64,000 nt of DNA from Oxalicibacterium flavum. Lineage in GTDB: Bacteria; Pseudomonadota; Gammaproteobacteria; Burkholderiales; Burkholderiaceae_D. The position numbers and the translations under genes were made by a program. How positions within the stretch are numbered: the first letter of the stretch is position 1; the number at the start of each line of letters is the position of its first letter. Under the pieces are notes generated by a model. That model ran no database searches, was not told the DNA's origin, and saw only the letters and a program-made list of their open reading frames with translations. This document shows positions 18,384-29,656 of the stretch, in pieces. Location of the stretch: assembly GCF_014635065.1 (NCBI RefSeq), contig NZ_BMCG01000003.1, positions 248,001 through 312,000 on the forward strand, given 5' to 3'.

Positions 18384-19612
18384 CAAAAGACGCGAAAAAC
18401 CTGATTGTCGGGCTGGACATCGGTACCTCCAAGGTGGTGGCCGTGGTGGCGGAAGTGCTGCCCAACGGGCGCCATGAAGTGATTGGACTCGGCCAGCACG
18501 AGTCGCGCGGCCTGAAGAAGGGCGTGGTGGTCAACATCGAGGCCACGGTCGAATCCATCCAGCGCGCGCTCGAGGAAGCCGAGCTGATGGCCGACTGCAA
18601 GATCCGTCATGTCTATACGGGCATCGCCGGCAACCATATCCGCAGCTTCAATTCGAGCGGCATGGTGGCGATCAAGGAGAAGGAAGTCACGGCGACCGAC
18701 GTCGCGCGCGTGATCGAAACCGCCAAGGCCGTCAACATCCCGACCGACCAGCAATTGCTGCATACGGTGCCGCAGGAATTCATCGTCGATAACCAGGAAG
18801 ATGTGCGTGAACCAATCGGCATGAGCGGTATCCGACTCGAGGTCAAGGTGCACATCGTCACCGGTGCGGTGTCCGCGGTGCAGAACATCGTCAAGTGCAT
18901 CCGTCGCTGCGGGCTCGAAGTGTCGGACCTGATCCTGCAGCCGATGGCATCGGCCGAAGCCGTGCTGACGCCGGACGAGAAGGAACTCGGCGTGGTGCTG
19001 ATCGACATCGGCGGCGGCACAACCGACGTGGCGATCTTTACCGAAGGCGCGATCCGCCACACGGCCGTGATCCCGATCGCCGGCGACCAGATCACCAACG
19101 ACATCGCGATGGCGGTGCGCACGCCGACCGCGGAAGCCGAAGAGATCAAGCTGCGTTTCGGTATGGCCAAGCAGGTGCTGGCCGATCCGGGCGAGACGAT
19201 CGAAGTGCCGGGACTCGGCGATCGCGGTTCGCGCGCGCTGTCGCGCCAGGCGCTGGCGGCGGTGATCGAGCCGCGCATCGAAGAGCTGTTTTCTCTCGTG
19301 CACCAGGTGGTGCGCGAGTCGGGTTACGAGGAAGTGCTGTCGTCGGGCATCGTGCTGACGGGCGGTACCGCGCTGATGCCGGGCATGGCGGAACTCGCGG
19401 AAGACATCTTCCTCAAACCGGCGCGTCTCGGCGTGCCGGAGTACAACGGGCAGTTGGCAGATGTGGTGCGCAGTCCCCGGTACGCCACCGTGCTGGGTTT
19501 GTTGCTGGAGGCGAAGAAGCAGTACCTGCGTGGCAATCTGGTCACGCGACAGGATGGATCGGCGACGGCATTGTGGCGTCGCATGAAGGAATGGTTTCTC
19601 GGTAATTTCTGA
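18380..19612 (+). CDS. ftsA: cell division protein FtsA
   Basis: FtsA is an actin-like ATPase that tethers FtsZ filaments to the membrane. The 410-residue product contains the phosphate motifs LDIGTSKVVAVV (about residue 12) and IDIGGGTTDVAIF (about 208) and the adenosine motif LTGGTALMPGM (about 327). The C-terminus, RMKEWFLGNF, fits the short amphipathic helix that binds the membrane. It overlaps ftsQ by ATGA, while ftsZ follows after a 105-bp gap. Confidence 0.97.
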   Translation: MTKDAKNLIVGLDIGTSKVVAVVAEVLPNGRHEVIGLGQHESRGLKKGVVVNIEATVESIQRALEEAELMADCKIRHVYTGIAGNHIRSFNSSGMVAIKEKEVTATDVARVIETAKAVNIPTDQQLLHTVPQEFIVDNQEDVREPIGMSGIRLEVKVHIVTGAVSAVQNIVKCIRRCGLEVSDLILQPMASAEAVLTPDEKELGVVLIDIGGGTTDVAIFTEGAIRHTAVIPIAGDQITNDIAMAVRTPTAEAEEIKLRFGMAKQVLADPGETIEVPGLGDRGSRALSRQALAAVIEPRIEELFSLVHQVVRESGYEEVLSSGIVLTGGTALMPGMAELAEDIFLKPARLGVPEYNGQLADVVRSPRYATVLGLLLEAKKQYLRGNLVTRQDGSATALWRRMKEWFLGNF

Positions 19613-19717
19613 TTTTTTGTTTTTTGATTTTGTCTTAACCCCGCAGTTAGCAGTTGCTAGCCGTCACACCGCGTGATGTCTATCAACTGGAAACTGCACT
19701 ATATAAAAGGAACTGTC

Positions 19718-20899
19718 ATGGAAATCGATATGCTCGAAAATGCTTCGCAAGGGACCGTGATCAAGGTCGTCGGCGTCGGCGGCGCCGGCGGCAACGCGGT
19801 GCAGCACATGATCAACAAGGGCGTGTCCGGCGTCGAATTCATCGCCGCCAATACCGACGCCCAGGCGCTGGAACAGTCGAAGGCGCACAACGTGATCCAG
19901 ATCGGCGAGACCGGCCTGGGCGCGGGCATGAAGCCGGCGGTCGGTCGCCAGCTGGCGGAGGAATCGCGTGCGCGCATCGAGGATGCACTGCGCGGTGCGC
20001 ACATGGTCTTCATCGCGGCCGGCATGGGCGGCGGTACCGGTACCGGCGCCGCACCGATCGTCGCGCAGGTGGCGAAGGAACAGGGCGCGCTGACGGTGGC
20101 CGTGGTGTCCAAGCCGTTCTCGTACGAAGGCCAGAAATGCATGGACATCGCCGAGGAAGGCCTGGAAGCGCTGAGCGAACACGTCGATTCGCTGATCATC
20201 ATCCTCAACGAAAAGCTCGAAGACATCTATGAGGACGACAGCATGATCGAATGGCTGCAACACGCCGATGACGTGCTCAACAATGCCGTCGCCGGTATCG
20301 CCGAGATCATCAACGTGCCGGGCCATATCAACGTCGATTTCAACGATGTGAAAACCATCATGGGCGAGCAGGGCAAGGCCATGATGGGTACGGCCACCGC
20401 GCACGGCGTCGATCGCGCACGCATTGCCGCCGAACAGGCCGTTGCCTCGCCGCTGCTGGACGGCATCGACCTGTCGGGCGCGCGCGGCGTGCTGGTCAAC
20501 GTTACCGCCAGCCGCAGCCTCAAGGGCAAGGAAATCAAGGAAGTCATGGCAACCGTGCGCGCGTTTGCGGCACCCGATGCCTCGATCGCGCAAGGCATCG
20601 CCTACGACGATACGATGGGCGACGACATCCGCGTGACCGTGGTGGCGACCGGCCTGGGCCGCGCACGCAAGGGTGTGCAACTGGTGCAGACGCCAATGTT
20701 GCGCACCGGTACCCACAACGAGCCGATGATGGCCAACACCGGCATGATGCAGGGCAGCGCGCAGTCGTCTTCGTTCGAAGGCCTGAAGGCGCCGGCGGTA
20801 TGGCGTCGCGAATCGGCCTCGGACACGGTCCGTGCGCTCGAAAAGAATGGCATGGAAACCTACGACATTCCGGCCTTCCTGCGCAAACAGGCCGACTGA
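19718..20899 (+). CDS. ftsZ: cell division protein FtsZ
   Basis: FtsZ is the tubulin-like GTPase that forms the division ring. The 393-residue product has GVGGAGGNAVQH near residue 19, the tubulin signature GGGTGTG at about 104-110, and the C-terminal peptide YDIPAFLRKQAD that binds FtsA and other partners. The ATG at 19718, with AAAAGGAA just upstream, is preferred to one 45 bp earlier because the family begins at MEIDML. The linker before the tail is short. A GC-rich terminator follows, ending the dcw cluster. Confidence 0.97.
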   Translation: MEIDMLENASQGTVIKVVGVGGAGGNAVQHMINKGVSGVEFIAANTDAQALEQSKAHNVIQIGETGLGAGMKPAVGRQLAEESRARIEDALRGAHMVFIAAGMGGGTGTGAAPIVAQVAKEQGALTVAVVSKPFSYEGQKCMDIAEEGLEALSEHVDSLIIILNEKLEDIYEDDSMIEWLQHADDVLNNAVAGIAEIINVPGHINVDFNDVKTIMGEQGKAMMGTATAHGVDRARIAAEQAVASPLLDGIDLSGARGVLVNVTASRSLKGKEIKEVMATVRAFAAPDASIAQGIAYDDTMGDDIRVTVVATGLGRARKGVQLVQTPMLRTGTHNEPMMANTGMMQGSAQSSSFEGLKAPAVWRRESASDTVRALEKNGMETYDIPAFLRKQAD

Positions 20900-20931
20900 T
20901 CGGCCTGCCGCCCTGCCTGATGGCGCGGACG

Positions 20932-20951
20932 GTTTGACCTCGTTGTCAAAC
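20932..20951. promoter_or_regulatory. 20-bp inverted repeat upstream of the peroxiredoxin gene
   Basis: GTTTGAC and GTCAAAC are perfect 7-bp arms separated by 6 bp. TTGACC in the left arm could double as a -35 hexamer but no good -10 box lies 17 bp on. It may be an operator or a small hairpin between the ftsZ stop and its terminator. Confidence 0.35.
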
Positions 20952-20993
20952 TGTCTGCAAAAATAATCAGAACAGGGCATACTTGACGTTCCA

Positions 20994-21020
20994 CGCCGCG
21001 CCCAGTGCGCGGCGTTTTTT
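20994..21020 (+). terminator. intrinsic terminator after ftsZ
   Basis: An 8-bp perfect GC stem, CGCCGCGC/GCGCGGCG, with a 5-nt loop is followed directly by six Ts. It closes the dcw transcript. Confidence 0.85.
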
Positions 21021-21068
21021 CACCGGCTACGCCCGTTCTTACCAAACCAATCAATCAAAGGAATCAAG

Positions 21069-21572
21069 ATGACTATCAAAGTAGGTGATCAGCTGCCGGA
21101 AGCGCGGCTCGCAGAATACGTCAACGTGGCCACCGAAGGCTGCGCAATCGGCCCCAGCAAAGTCATGGTGCACGAGGCCACCAAGGGCAAGAAGATCGCG
21201 ATCTTCGCCGTTCCAGGCGCCTTCACCCCGACCTGCTCCGAACAGCACGCGCCGGGCTACATCAAGGCTGCCGACCAGTTCAAGGCCAAGGGCGTCGATG
21301 AAATCTGGTGCCTGTCGGTCAACGATCCGTTCGTGATGGGCGCATGGGGCCGTGAACAGAAGGCCGACGGCAAGGTGCGTTTCATCGCCGACGGCAGCGG
21401 TACCTTCACCAAGGCGCTGGGCCTGGAATTCGATCTGACCAAGGGCGGCCTGGGCGTGCGTTCGCAGCGTTACTCGATGCTGGTTGAGGACGGTGTGGTC
21501 AAGGTGCTCAACGTGGAAGACAGTGGCCACCTGGAAACCTCGACCGCAGAAAAACTGCTGTCGCAGATCTAA
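21069..21572 (+). CDS. peroxiredoxin, Prx5 type
   Basis: This is a cytoplasmic thiol peroxidase that reduces hydrogen peroxide and organic peroxides. The 167-residue product has the Prx5 active-site block VPGAFTPTCSEQHAPGY with the peroxidatic cysteine at about residue 56. Other cysteines at about 25 and 81 are candidates for a resolving role or for glutathionylation. A typical Prx5 tail, SQRYSMLVEDGVVKVLNVE, follows. It lies alone between two terminators and so is a single-gene transcript. The electron donor (glutaredoxin, thioredoxin or glutathione) cannot be told from the sequence. Confidence 0.9.
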   Translation: MTIKVGDQLPEARLAEYVNVATEGCAIGPSKVMVHEATKGKKIAIFAVPGAFTPTCSEQHAPGYIKAADQFKAKGVDEIWCLSVNDPFVMGAWGREQKADGKVRFIADGSGTFTKALGLEFDLTKGGLGVRSQRYSMLVEDGVVKVLNVEDSGHLETSTAEKLLSQI

Positions 21573-21601
21573 CGAATCGCTGCCTCGGCAGCATGTTACG
21601 C

Positions 21602-21636
21602 AACAAGCCGCGCCACGATGCGCGGCTTGTTCTTTT
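21602..21636 (+). terminator. intrinsic terminator after the peroxiredoxin gene
   Basis: A perfect 12-bp stem (AACAAGCCGCGC/GCGCGGCTTGTT) with a 6-nt loop is followed by CTTTT. It insulates lpxC from upstream transcription. Confidence 0.85.
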
Positions 21637-21750
21637 CTGAATGCAAGAAACGGCCGATGAGTGCCATAGCGAAAGCCAAATGGCGCGCCGCGGTGCTTGC
21701 CGGTAAGCTGTTGCAAAGTGTTTCCATCCGCCGCGCGCCCTGGCGCCGGT

Positions 21751-21759
21751 TGCTATAAT
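21751..21759 (+). promoter_or_regulatory. extended -10 promoter of lpxC
   Basis: TGCTATAAT is a TGn extension plus a perfect TATAAT. Its last base is 6 bp before the lpxC ATG, so transcription would start at or next to the start codon. No -35 hexamer is seen, as is common for extended -10 promoters. Confidence 0.7.
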
Positions 21760-21765
21760 CTTCCC

Positions 21766-22701
21766 ATGCTCAAACAACGCACCATCAAACAACAGGTCAG
21801 GACGGTTGGCGTCGGTCTGCATTCCGGCACCAAGGTCGAGCTGACGTTGCGCCCGGCGCCGGCGGATGCCGGCATCGTGTTCCGTCGCATCGACCTCGAT
21901 CCGGTGGTCGAACTGCCGGCGCAGGCGACCATCGTCGGCGACACGCGCATGGCCTCGACGCTGGCCAAGGATGGTGCCAAGGTTTCGACCGTCGAACACC
22001 TGATGTCGGCCTGCGCCGGCCTCGGCATCGACAATCTCTACGTCGATCTGACCGCCGAGGAAGTGCCGATCATGGACGGCTCGGCGTCGTCCTTCGTGTT
22101 CCTGTTGCAGCAGGCCGGTCTGCAGGAGCAGGAAGCGCCCAAGAAATTCATCCGCATCAAGAAGGCGGTGGAAGTGCGGCAGGGCAGCGGCGAGCGCGAG
22201 ATCTGGGCGCGGCTCGAACCCTACGACGGCTTCAAGCTGCATTTCTTCATCGAGTTCAAGCATCCGGCGGTGGATGGCACCGGCCAGACCGCGACCATCG
22301 ACTTCAGCCTGGAATCCTATGTGAAGGACGTGGCGCGCGCGCGCACCTTCGGCTTCATGCAGGACATGGAAACCCTGCGCGGCCTGGGCCTGATCCGCGG
22401 CGGTTCGCTCGAAAACGCGATCGTGATGGACGAATACCGGATATTGAATGCCGACGGCCTGCGCTACGACAACGAGTTCGTGCGGCACAAGATTCTCGAT
22501 GCGATCGGCGATCTGTACCTGGTCGGCCATCCGCTGATCGCCAGCTACCATGCCCACAAGTCGGGCCACATGCTCAACAACCTGCTGGTGCGCGCCCTGC
22601 TCGAGCAGCCCGATGCCTACGAGATCGTCTCCTTCGATCGCGTTGATTCGGCGCCTACCGATTATGCGCGCCAGGCCGAGCTGGAGTGGACACTTACCTG
22701 A
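21766..22701 (+). CDS. lpxC: UDP-3-O-acyl-N-acetylglucosamine deacetylase
   Basis: LpxC is the zinc-dependent, committed deacetylase of lipid A synthesis. The 311-residue protein begins [21 protein letters not shown], as in the family (shown in part). It carries the first zinc histidine in STVEHLMSA (about residue 78), IMDGSASSF near 105, and the second zinc/catalytic block [13 protein letters not shown] near 240. The ATG at 21766 fits the family N-terminus, but no Shine-Dalgarno sequence precedes it and a TATAAT ends 6 bp upstream, so the message may be leaderless. It is separated from ftsZ by two terminators and the peroxiredoxin gene. Confidence 0.95.
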   Translation: MLKQRTIKQQVRTVGVGLHSGTKVELTLRPAPADAGIVFRRIDLDPVVELPAQATIVGDTRMASTLAKDGAKVSTVEHLMSACAGLGIDNLYVDLTAEEVPIMDGSASSFVFLLQQAGLQEQEAPKKFIRIKKAVEVRQGSGEREIWARLEPYDGFKLHFFIEFKHPAVDGTGQTATIDFSLESYVKDVARARTFGFMQDMETLRGLGLIRGGSLENAIVMDEYRILNADGLRYDNEFVRHKILDAIGDLYLVGHPLIASYHAHKSGHMLNNLLVRALLEQPDAYEIVSFDRVDSAPTDYARQAELEWTLT

Positions 22702-22759
22702 GCGGTGCGCCCGCCGCACGTCGCGGCAGTTCCCCCTGCTGCGTGCGCCTTCGCGCTGT

Positions 22760-23260
22760 TTAACCTTCTTTTACATTGCGCTGATGACGCAGCAGGCGTT
22801 CCAGTGCATCCTTGAGCGTCTGATTGCGCGGCGTATCTTCCAGCCCATGATGCAGTGAGTCGAAGGCGGACAGGGCCTTTTCGGACAGCGGTTTTTTGAC
22901 CGAAACCCTTGATTTGTCGAGGGGTTGGGCAACTTGCACTTTGAGACGTATTGCATTAACCTGCCAGCCCCGGTGCAGCAATTGGCCTTGCAGTTTTGGC
23001 AATTGCTGTTTCAACCTCGCGGCCAGTGCGGTGTTGGGTATTCCCAGCACAAGCTGGCCGGCCTCGAACTGCAGGATGGCGCACTGCGCGAACATCGCAG
23101 GCAGCGCCGCCGCACAATCCTTCTGCAGCGCAGCCATTCGGGTGACCGAAGGCAGCAGTGCTGCCAGCCTGTCGTGCGAACGCAGGAATTCCGCAGCGCC
23201 CTTTGCCGATTTTTGCGAGGGTGAGCGGTGCTTGAAAGGGGTAAATGAGGGTGGCCACAT
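22760..23260 (-). CDS. DciA-like protein (DUF721)
   Basis: The 166-residue product fits the DUF721/DciA family, whose characterised members load the replicative helicase DnaB in bacteria lacking DnaC. The conserved N-terminal region (about residues 22-110) contains LPAMFAQCAILQFEAGQLVLGIPNTALAARL (part), the usual KH-like fold segment. The C-terminal tail is basic and then acidic. It is convergent with lpxC and divergent from the M23 peptidase gene, starting at an ATG at 23260. The family assignment is from pattern recognition; helicase loading is known for other members and only inferred here. Confidence 0.75.
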   Translation of the reverse strand: MWPPSFTPFKHRSPSQKSAKGAAEFLRSHDRLAALLPSVTRMAALQKDCAAALPAMFAQCAILQFEAGQLVLGIPNTALAARLKQQLPKLQGQLLHRGWQVNAIRLKVQVAQPLDKSRVSVKKPLSEKALSAFDSLHHGLEDTPRNQTLKDALERLLRHQRNVKEG

Positions 23261-23316
23261 CGTTATGAAACCTTATCACAGCTCGTCCGACGCAGGCGGG
23301 CAACCAGGGAGTCGCG

Positions 23317-24276
23317 ATGCAGATTATTTTGTTGCACCCTCGCTTGACGCACGCGCGGTCGGTCACACTGACGCGCCGGCATCTGATCATCCTGTTGCTC
23401 GCCTTCTTGCTGTCCATCGTCGGCGGCGCTGCGCTGCTGTCCTACGTGGCGGTGAGCCGGGCGGCCAGCATGCCGGCACCGGTGCGCGACATGCTGGGCC
23501 AATCGGTGGCGACCGACGCTGCCGAGCAGGACAAATACCTGAAGGAAAACCTGGCGCTGATGGCGCGCCGCCTGGGCGAGATGCAGGCGCAGCTGATGCG
23601 CCTGGACGCGCTCGGCGAACGCGTGCAGGGCCTGGCCGGCGTCAAGCCGACCGAATTCAATTTCCGCGAAAAGCCGGGCCAGGGCGGGATGGAACCGTCG
23701 AGCATGGACGGCACCAGCAGCCGCGACATCACGCTTTCCGAATTCCAGGCGTTATTGGATGGCATGGGACATGACCTCGAACGGCGCGCCGACTATCTGA
23801 ACGTGGTCGAATCGGCGCTCATGAGCGACAAGATCCAGTCGCGCCTGCTGCCGACCATCCAGCCGGTCAATGTCGCCTACAACGCTTCCACCTTCGGCCG
23901 CCGCGTCGATCCGTTTTCCGGCCGCATCTCCATGCATGAAGGCATCGATTTCGCCGCGCCGTCCGGCACGCCCATCCTGGCGGCGGCCGGCGGCGTGGTG
24001 ACCACCGCCGAATTCCATCCGCAGTACGGCAACATGATCGAGGTCGATCACGGCAACGACATGATCACGCGCTACGCGCATGCCTCGCGCCTGGTGCGCA
24101 ACGTCGGCGACATCGTGCGGCGCGGCCAGCACATCGCCGATATCGGCACCACCGGCCGCTCGACCGGCCCGCACCTCCACTTCGAGGTGCGCATCAAGGG
24201 CGTGGCGCAGGACCCGCACAAATTCCTGCTGGCCGGTGCCAGCCATGCGCGCAAGCTGGCCCTGGTCACACCCTGA
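23317..24276 (+). CDS. M23 family (LytM) metallopeptidase, membrane-anchored
   Basis: This 319-residue protein has one N-terminal membrane helix (about residues 24-46), a periplasmic coiled-coil segment (about 68-100) and a C-terminal LytM/M23 domain (about 200-310). Zinc-site motifs are HEGIDFAAPSGTP and GPHLHFEVR, and the fold segment GNMIEVDHGNDMITRYAHAS lies between them. These residues suggest an active DD-endopeptidase, although some family members only activate amidases. AGGGAG lies upstream of the ATG. Sitting directly before secA is the usual place for this gene in Betaproteobacteria. Confidence 0.88.
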   Translation: MQIILLHPRLTHARSVTLTRRHLIILLLAFLLSIVGGAALLSYVAVSRAASMPAPVRDMLGQSVATDAAEQDKYLKENLALMARRLGEMQAQLMRLDALGERVQGLAGVKPTEFNFREKPGQGGMEPSSMDGTSSRDITLSEFQALLDGMGHDLERRADYLNVVESALMSDKIQSRLLPTIQPVNVAYNASTFGRRVDPFSGRISMHEGIDFAAPSGTPILAAAGGVVTTAEFHPQYGNMIEVDHGNDMITRYAHASRLVRNVGDIVRRGQHIADIGTTGRSTGPHLHFEVRIKGVAQDPHKFLLAGASHARKLALVTP

Positions 24277-24377
24277 TCGCAGGGAGCGGTTTTCGGCCGG
24301 AGTTCGCCTTCGGATTCATTTCTTTTGTGTCATGCCATTGTTTCCGGACGGGCAAGCCCAATATGCCGGAAACCACA

Positions 24378-24386
24378 TGTTAGAAT
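24378..24386 (+). promoter_or_regulatory. candidate extended -10 promoter of secA
   Basis: TGTTAGAAT combines a TGn extension with a 5/6 match to TATAAT. It lies 100 bp before the secA start. A similar TTAGAATC occurs again at 24461 without the TG, so the exact start site is uncertain. Confidence 0.45.
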
Positions 24387-24413
24387 CAGCCCTTTAGCCA
24401 CGCCCAGCGCGAT

Positions 24414-24435
24414 GGCATGCGGTTTTCCGCATGTC
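24414..24435 (+). other. hairpin in the secA leader
   Basis: CATGCGG and CCGCATG form a perfect 7-bp stem around TTTT. The stem extends by one GU and one GC pair. It lies 50 nt before the secA ATG and has no U-tract after it. Confidence 0.4.
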
Positions 24436-24485
24436 CGTGAAGTTGTTCCAGGCGCCTTCATTAGAATCCACGCAAGAATCCAAGC

Positions 24486-27250
<2,765 letters not shown>

Positions 27251-27251
<1 letters not shown>

Positions 27252-27353
27252 TGGACCAGCAGGTCAAGGCGATTACTGCGTTGCTTCGCCTTGCCGTACT
27301 TAAGTACTGTCTGCGGCATTGCGCCTTGCCCTCGCCTTGACCTGCTAGTCCAT
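27251..27353. repeat. 103-bp imperfect palindrome after secA
   Basis: The outer arms 27251-27272 and 27332-27353 are inverted copies of 22 bp with one mismatch. At the exact centre is the perfect 12-bp palindrome GTACTTAAGTAC (27296-27307). Between them the arms do not pair well with each other. They contain the heptamer CGCCTTG three times (27287, 27322, 27333) and its complement at 27266, so alternative internal hairpins are possible. The element abuts the secA stop codon. It could be a REP/MITE-like repeat or a complex transcription-end structure. No second copy was seen in the window. Confidence 0.7.
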
Positions 27354-27365
27354 GCACTTTCCACG

Positions 27366-27396
27366 AAGGGCGGGTTGATTCCCGCCCTTGTCGTTT
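27366..27396 (+). terminator. probable terminator downstream of secA
   Basis: A perfect 9-bp stem, AAGGGCGGG/CCCGCCCTT, with a 6-nt loop is followed by GTCGTTTCC. The U-tract is weak, so efficiency is uncertain. Confidence 0.55.
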
Positions 27397-27495
27397 CCGC
27401 TGCTGTTGTCAGCATCCCTTGTCATTACCCTGTCTCGGCTTTGGATTTACAATAGCCGATCGATTTCAACCGTATTCAACTCCCTCTTTCCTGCC

Positions 27496-28731
27496 ATGGC
27501 CGTCAATCTTCCTCTCCCGATTCCCGAAAACCTGAAGCCGGTCGCCGGCGTCGCACTCGGCCATGCCGAAGCCGGCATCCGCAAGGCGAATCGCAAGGAT
27601 GTGCTGGTGGTGAAACTGGCGCCGAGCGCGACGGTGGCCGGCGTGTTCACCAAGAACCGGTTCTGCGCCGCCCCCGTGCAGCTGTGCAAGGAGCATCTGG
27701 GCAATCTGCGCGACGGTGCGCCGATTCGCGCACTCGTGATCAATACCGGCAACGCCAATGCCGGCACCGGCGAAAGCGGTCTTGCGCATGCGAAGCAGAC
27801 CTGCGCCGAGCTGGCGACGCTGCTCGATTGCGCGCCGACGCAGATCCTGCCGTTTTCCACCGGCGTGATCCTGGAGCCGCTGCCGATCGACCGCCTGGTC
27901 GCCGGCCTGCCGCAGGCGATTGGTAACCTGAACGAGGACAACTGGCACAATGCCGCGCTGGCCATCATGACCACTGACACCCAGCCCAAGGCGGCGTCGC
28001 GTCAGGTGGTCATCGACGGCCACACCGTCACGCTGACCGGCATCAGCAAGGGCGCCGGCATGATCAAGCCCAACATGGCGACCATGCTCGGCTTCCTGGC
28101 GACCGATGCGCGCGTGGCGCAGCCGGTACTCGAACAGCTGACGAAGGCGGTGGCCGACCGTTCGTTCAACTGCATCACCATCGATGGCGACACTTCGACC
28201 AACGACTCCTTCATCGTGATGGCGACCGGTACTTCGGCGCTGGCGGTCGAGAGCGTTGATTCGCCGGCCTACGCTGCGCTGTACGACGCCGTGCTCGGCC
28301 TGTCGCAGGAGCTGGCGCAGATGATCGTGCGCGACGGCGAGGGCGCGACCAAATTCATCACGGTCACGGTCGAGGAGGGCAAGGATGTGGAAGAGTGCCG
28401 CAGAATCGCCTATTCGATCGCGCATTCGCCACTGGTCAAAACCGCTTTCTTCGCATCCGATCCGAACCTTGGCCGCATCCTGGCCGCGATCGGCTACGCC
28501 GGTGTCGATGATCTGGATGTCGGCAAGATCAACCTGTATCTGGATGACGTCTGGGTTGCCAGGAACGGCGGCCGCCATCCCGACTATCAGGAGGCCGACG
28601 GCCAGCGCGTGATGAAGCAGAGCGAGATCACGATCCGCGTGAAACTGGGGCGCGGGCAGGCGGGAGCAACGATCTGGACTTGCGACCTGTCGCACGAATA
28701 CGTGTCGATCAACGCCGATTACCGTTCCTGA
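27496..28731 (+). CDS. argJ: bifunctional glutamate N-acetyltransferase / amino-acid acetyltransferase ArgJ
   Basis: ArgJ recycles the acetyl group from N-acetylornithine to glutamate in arginine synthesis and can also use acetyl-CoA. The 411-residue protein contains the self-cleavage site in [10 protein letters not shown] near residue 195, where the Thr after Ala becomes the nucleophile of the beta chain. Other family motifs are [13 protein letters not shown] near 78, DGDTSTNDS near 230, and the C-terminal [13 protein letters not shown]. The ATG at 27496 begins the family N-terminus; the open frame to 27388 is not supported. The next gene starts 14 bp after the stop. Confidence 0.95.
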   Translation: MAVNLPLPIPENLKPVAGVALGHAEAGIRKANRKDVLVVKLAPSATVAGVFTKNRFCAAPVQLCKEHLGNLRDGAPIRALVINTGNANAGTGESGLAHAKQTCAELATLLDCAPTQILPFSTGVILEPLPIDRLVAGLPQAIGNLNEDNWHNAALAIMTTDTQPKAASRQVVIDGHTVTLTGISKGAGMIKPNMATMLGFLATDARVAQPVLEQLTKAVADRSFNCITIDGDTSTNDSFIVMATGTSALAVESVDSPAYAALYDAVLGLSQELAQMIVRDGEGATKFITVTVEEGKDVEECRRIAYSIAHSPLVKTAFFASDPNLGRILAAIGYAGVDDLDVGKINLYLDDVWVARNGGRHPDYQEADGQRVMKQSEITIRVKLGRGQAGATIWTCDLSHEYVSINADYRS

Positions 28732-28745
28732 TTTTCCTGCGGGTC

Positions 28746-29642
28746 ATGACTGAACCGCTTTTTCCTCCGATCAAAATGACGCAACTCGAACAATTCCTGA
28801 CACGTGCCGAAGCGCTGCTCGGCCGCCTCGAAGCCTTTCTGCCGCCGGCACTCGCCGAGCCCGACTGGAATGCGGCGGTAGCCTTCCGCTGGCGCAAATC
28901 GAACGGTCGCGGTTGGCTGCAGCCGGTCAGGCACATGTCGCCGATCGCGCTCGACGACCTGCACAACATCGGGCCGCAGAAGGCGCAGATCGAGCAGAAC
29001 ACGCGCCAGTTCGTCGAAGGCCTGCCGGCCAACAACGTGCTGCTGACCGGCGCGCGCGGCACCGGCAAGTCGTCCTTGATCAAGGCGTGCCTCAACCAGT
29101 TCGCCGATCGCGGCTTGCGCCTGATCGAGGTCGACAAGAGCGATCTCGGCGATCTGGCCGACATCGTCGATCTGGTGTCGGTACGGCCCGAACGCTTCGT
29201 GATCTTCTGCGACGACCTGTCGTTCGAGGAAGGCGAGGGCGGCTACAAGGCGCTCAAGGTGGCGCTGGATGGCAGTGTGTCCGCGCAGTCGGACAACGTG
29301 CTGATCTATGCGACCTCGAACCGTCGCCATCTGCTGCCCGAGCGCATGTCCGACAATGCCGGTTACCGCCATGGTGACGACGGCGACCTGCATCCGGGCG
29401 AGACTGTCGAGGAAAAGATTTCCCTGTCCGAGCGCTTCGGGCTGTGGGTGACCTTCTATCCGTTCAAGCAGGACGACTACCTCGACATCGTCGCGCACTG
29501 GCTCGCGCACTTCGGCTGCAATGCCGAACAGATCGAGGAAGCCAAGCCGGAAGCGTTGCGCTGGGCGCTGCAGCGCGGTTCGCGCTCGGGGCGCGTGGCC
29601 TGGCAATTCGCCAAGGATCATGCCGGCAAGATGAAGAAGTGA
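28746..29642 (+). CDS. DUF815 family AAA-type ATPase
   Basis: This 298-residue protein has a DUF815/COG2607 ATP-binding core: Walker A TGARGTGKSSLI near residue 102, Walker B VIFCDDLSFEEGEGGYKALK near 152 (shown whole, 20 residues), and the arginine-finger-like ATSNRRHLLPERM near 193. The N-terminal 70 residues look like a separate helical region. The family is widespread in proteobacteria and its function is not established. A later ATG at 28776 is also possible. The stop overlaps or abuts the mutT start, implying a shared transcript. Confidence 0.8.
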   Translation: MTEPLFPPIKMTQLEQFLTRAEALLGRLEAFLPPALAEPDWNAAVAFRWRKSNGRGWLQPVRHMSPIALDDLHNIGPQKAQIEQNTRQFVEGLPANNVLLTGARGTGKSSLIKACLNQFADRGLRLIEVDKSDLGDLADIVDLVSVRPERFVIFCDDLSFEEGEGGYKALKVALDGSVSAQSDNVLIYATSNRRHLLPERMSDNAGYRHGDDGDLHPGETVEEKISLSERFGLWVTFYPFKQDDYLDIVAHWLAHFGCNAEQIEEAKPEALRWALQRGSRSGRVAWQFAKDHAGKMKK

Positions 29643-29656
29643 GCGAGGCTGTTTCG

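Noticed and set aside
24431-24485. A SecM-like leader peptide before secA
   Set aside because: An ATG at 24431 opens a frame, but it runs far into secA in another frame, has no ribosome site, no signal peptide and no arrest-motif-like end.
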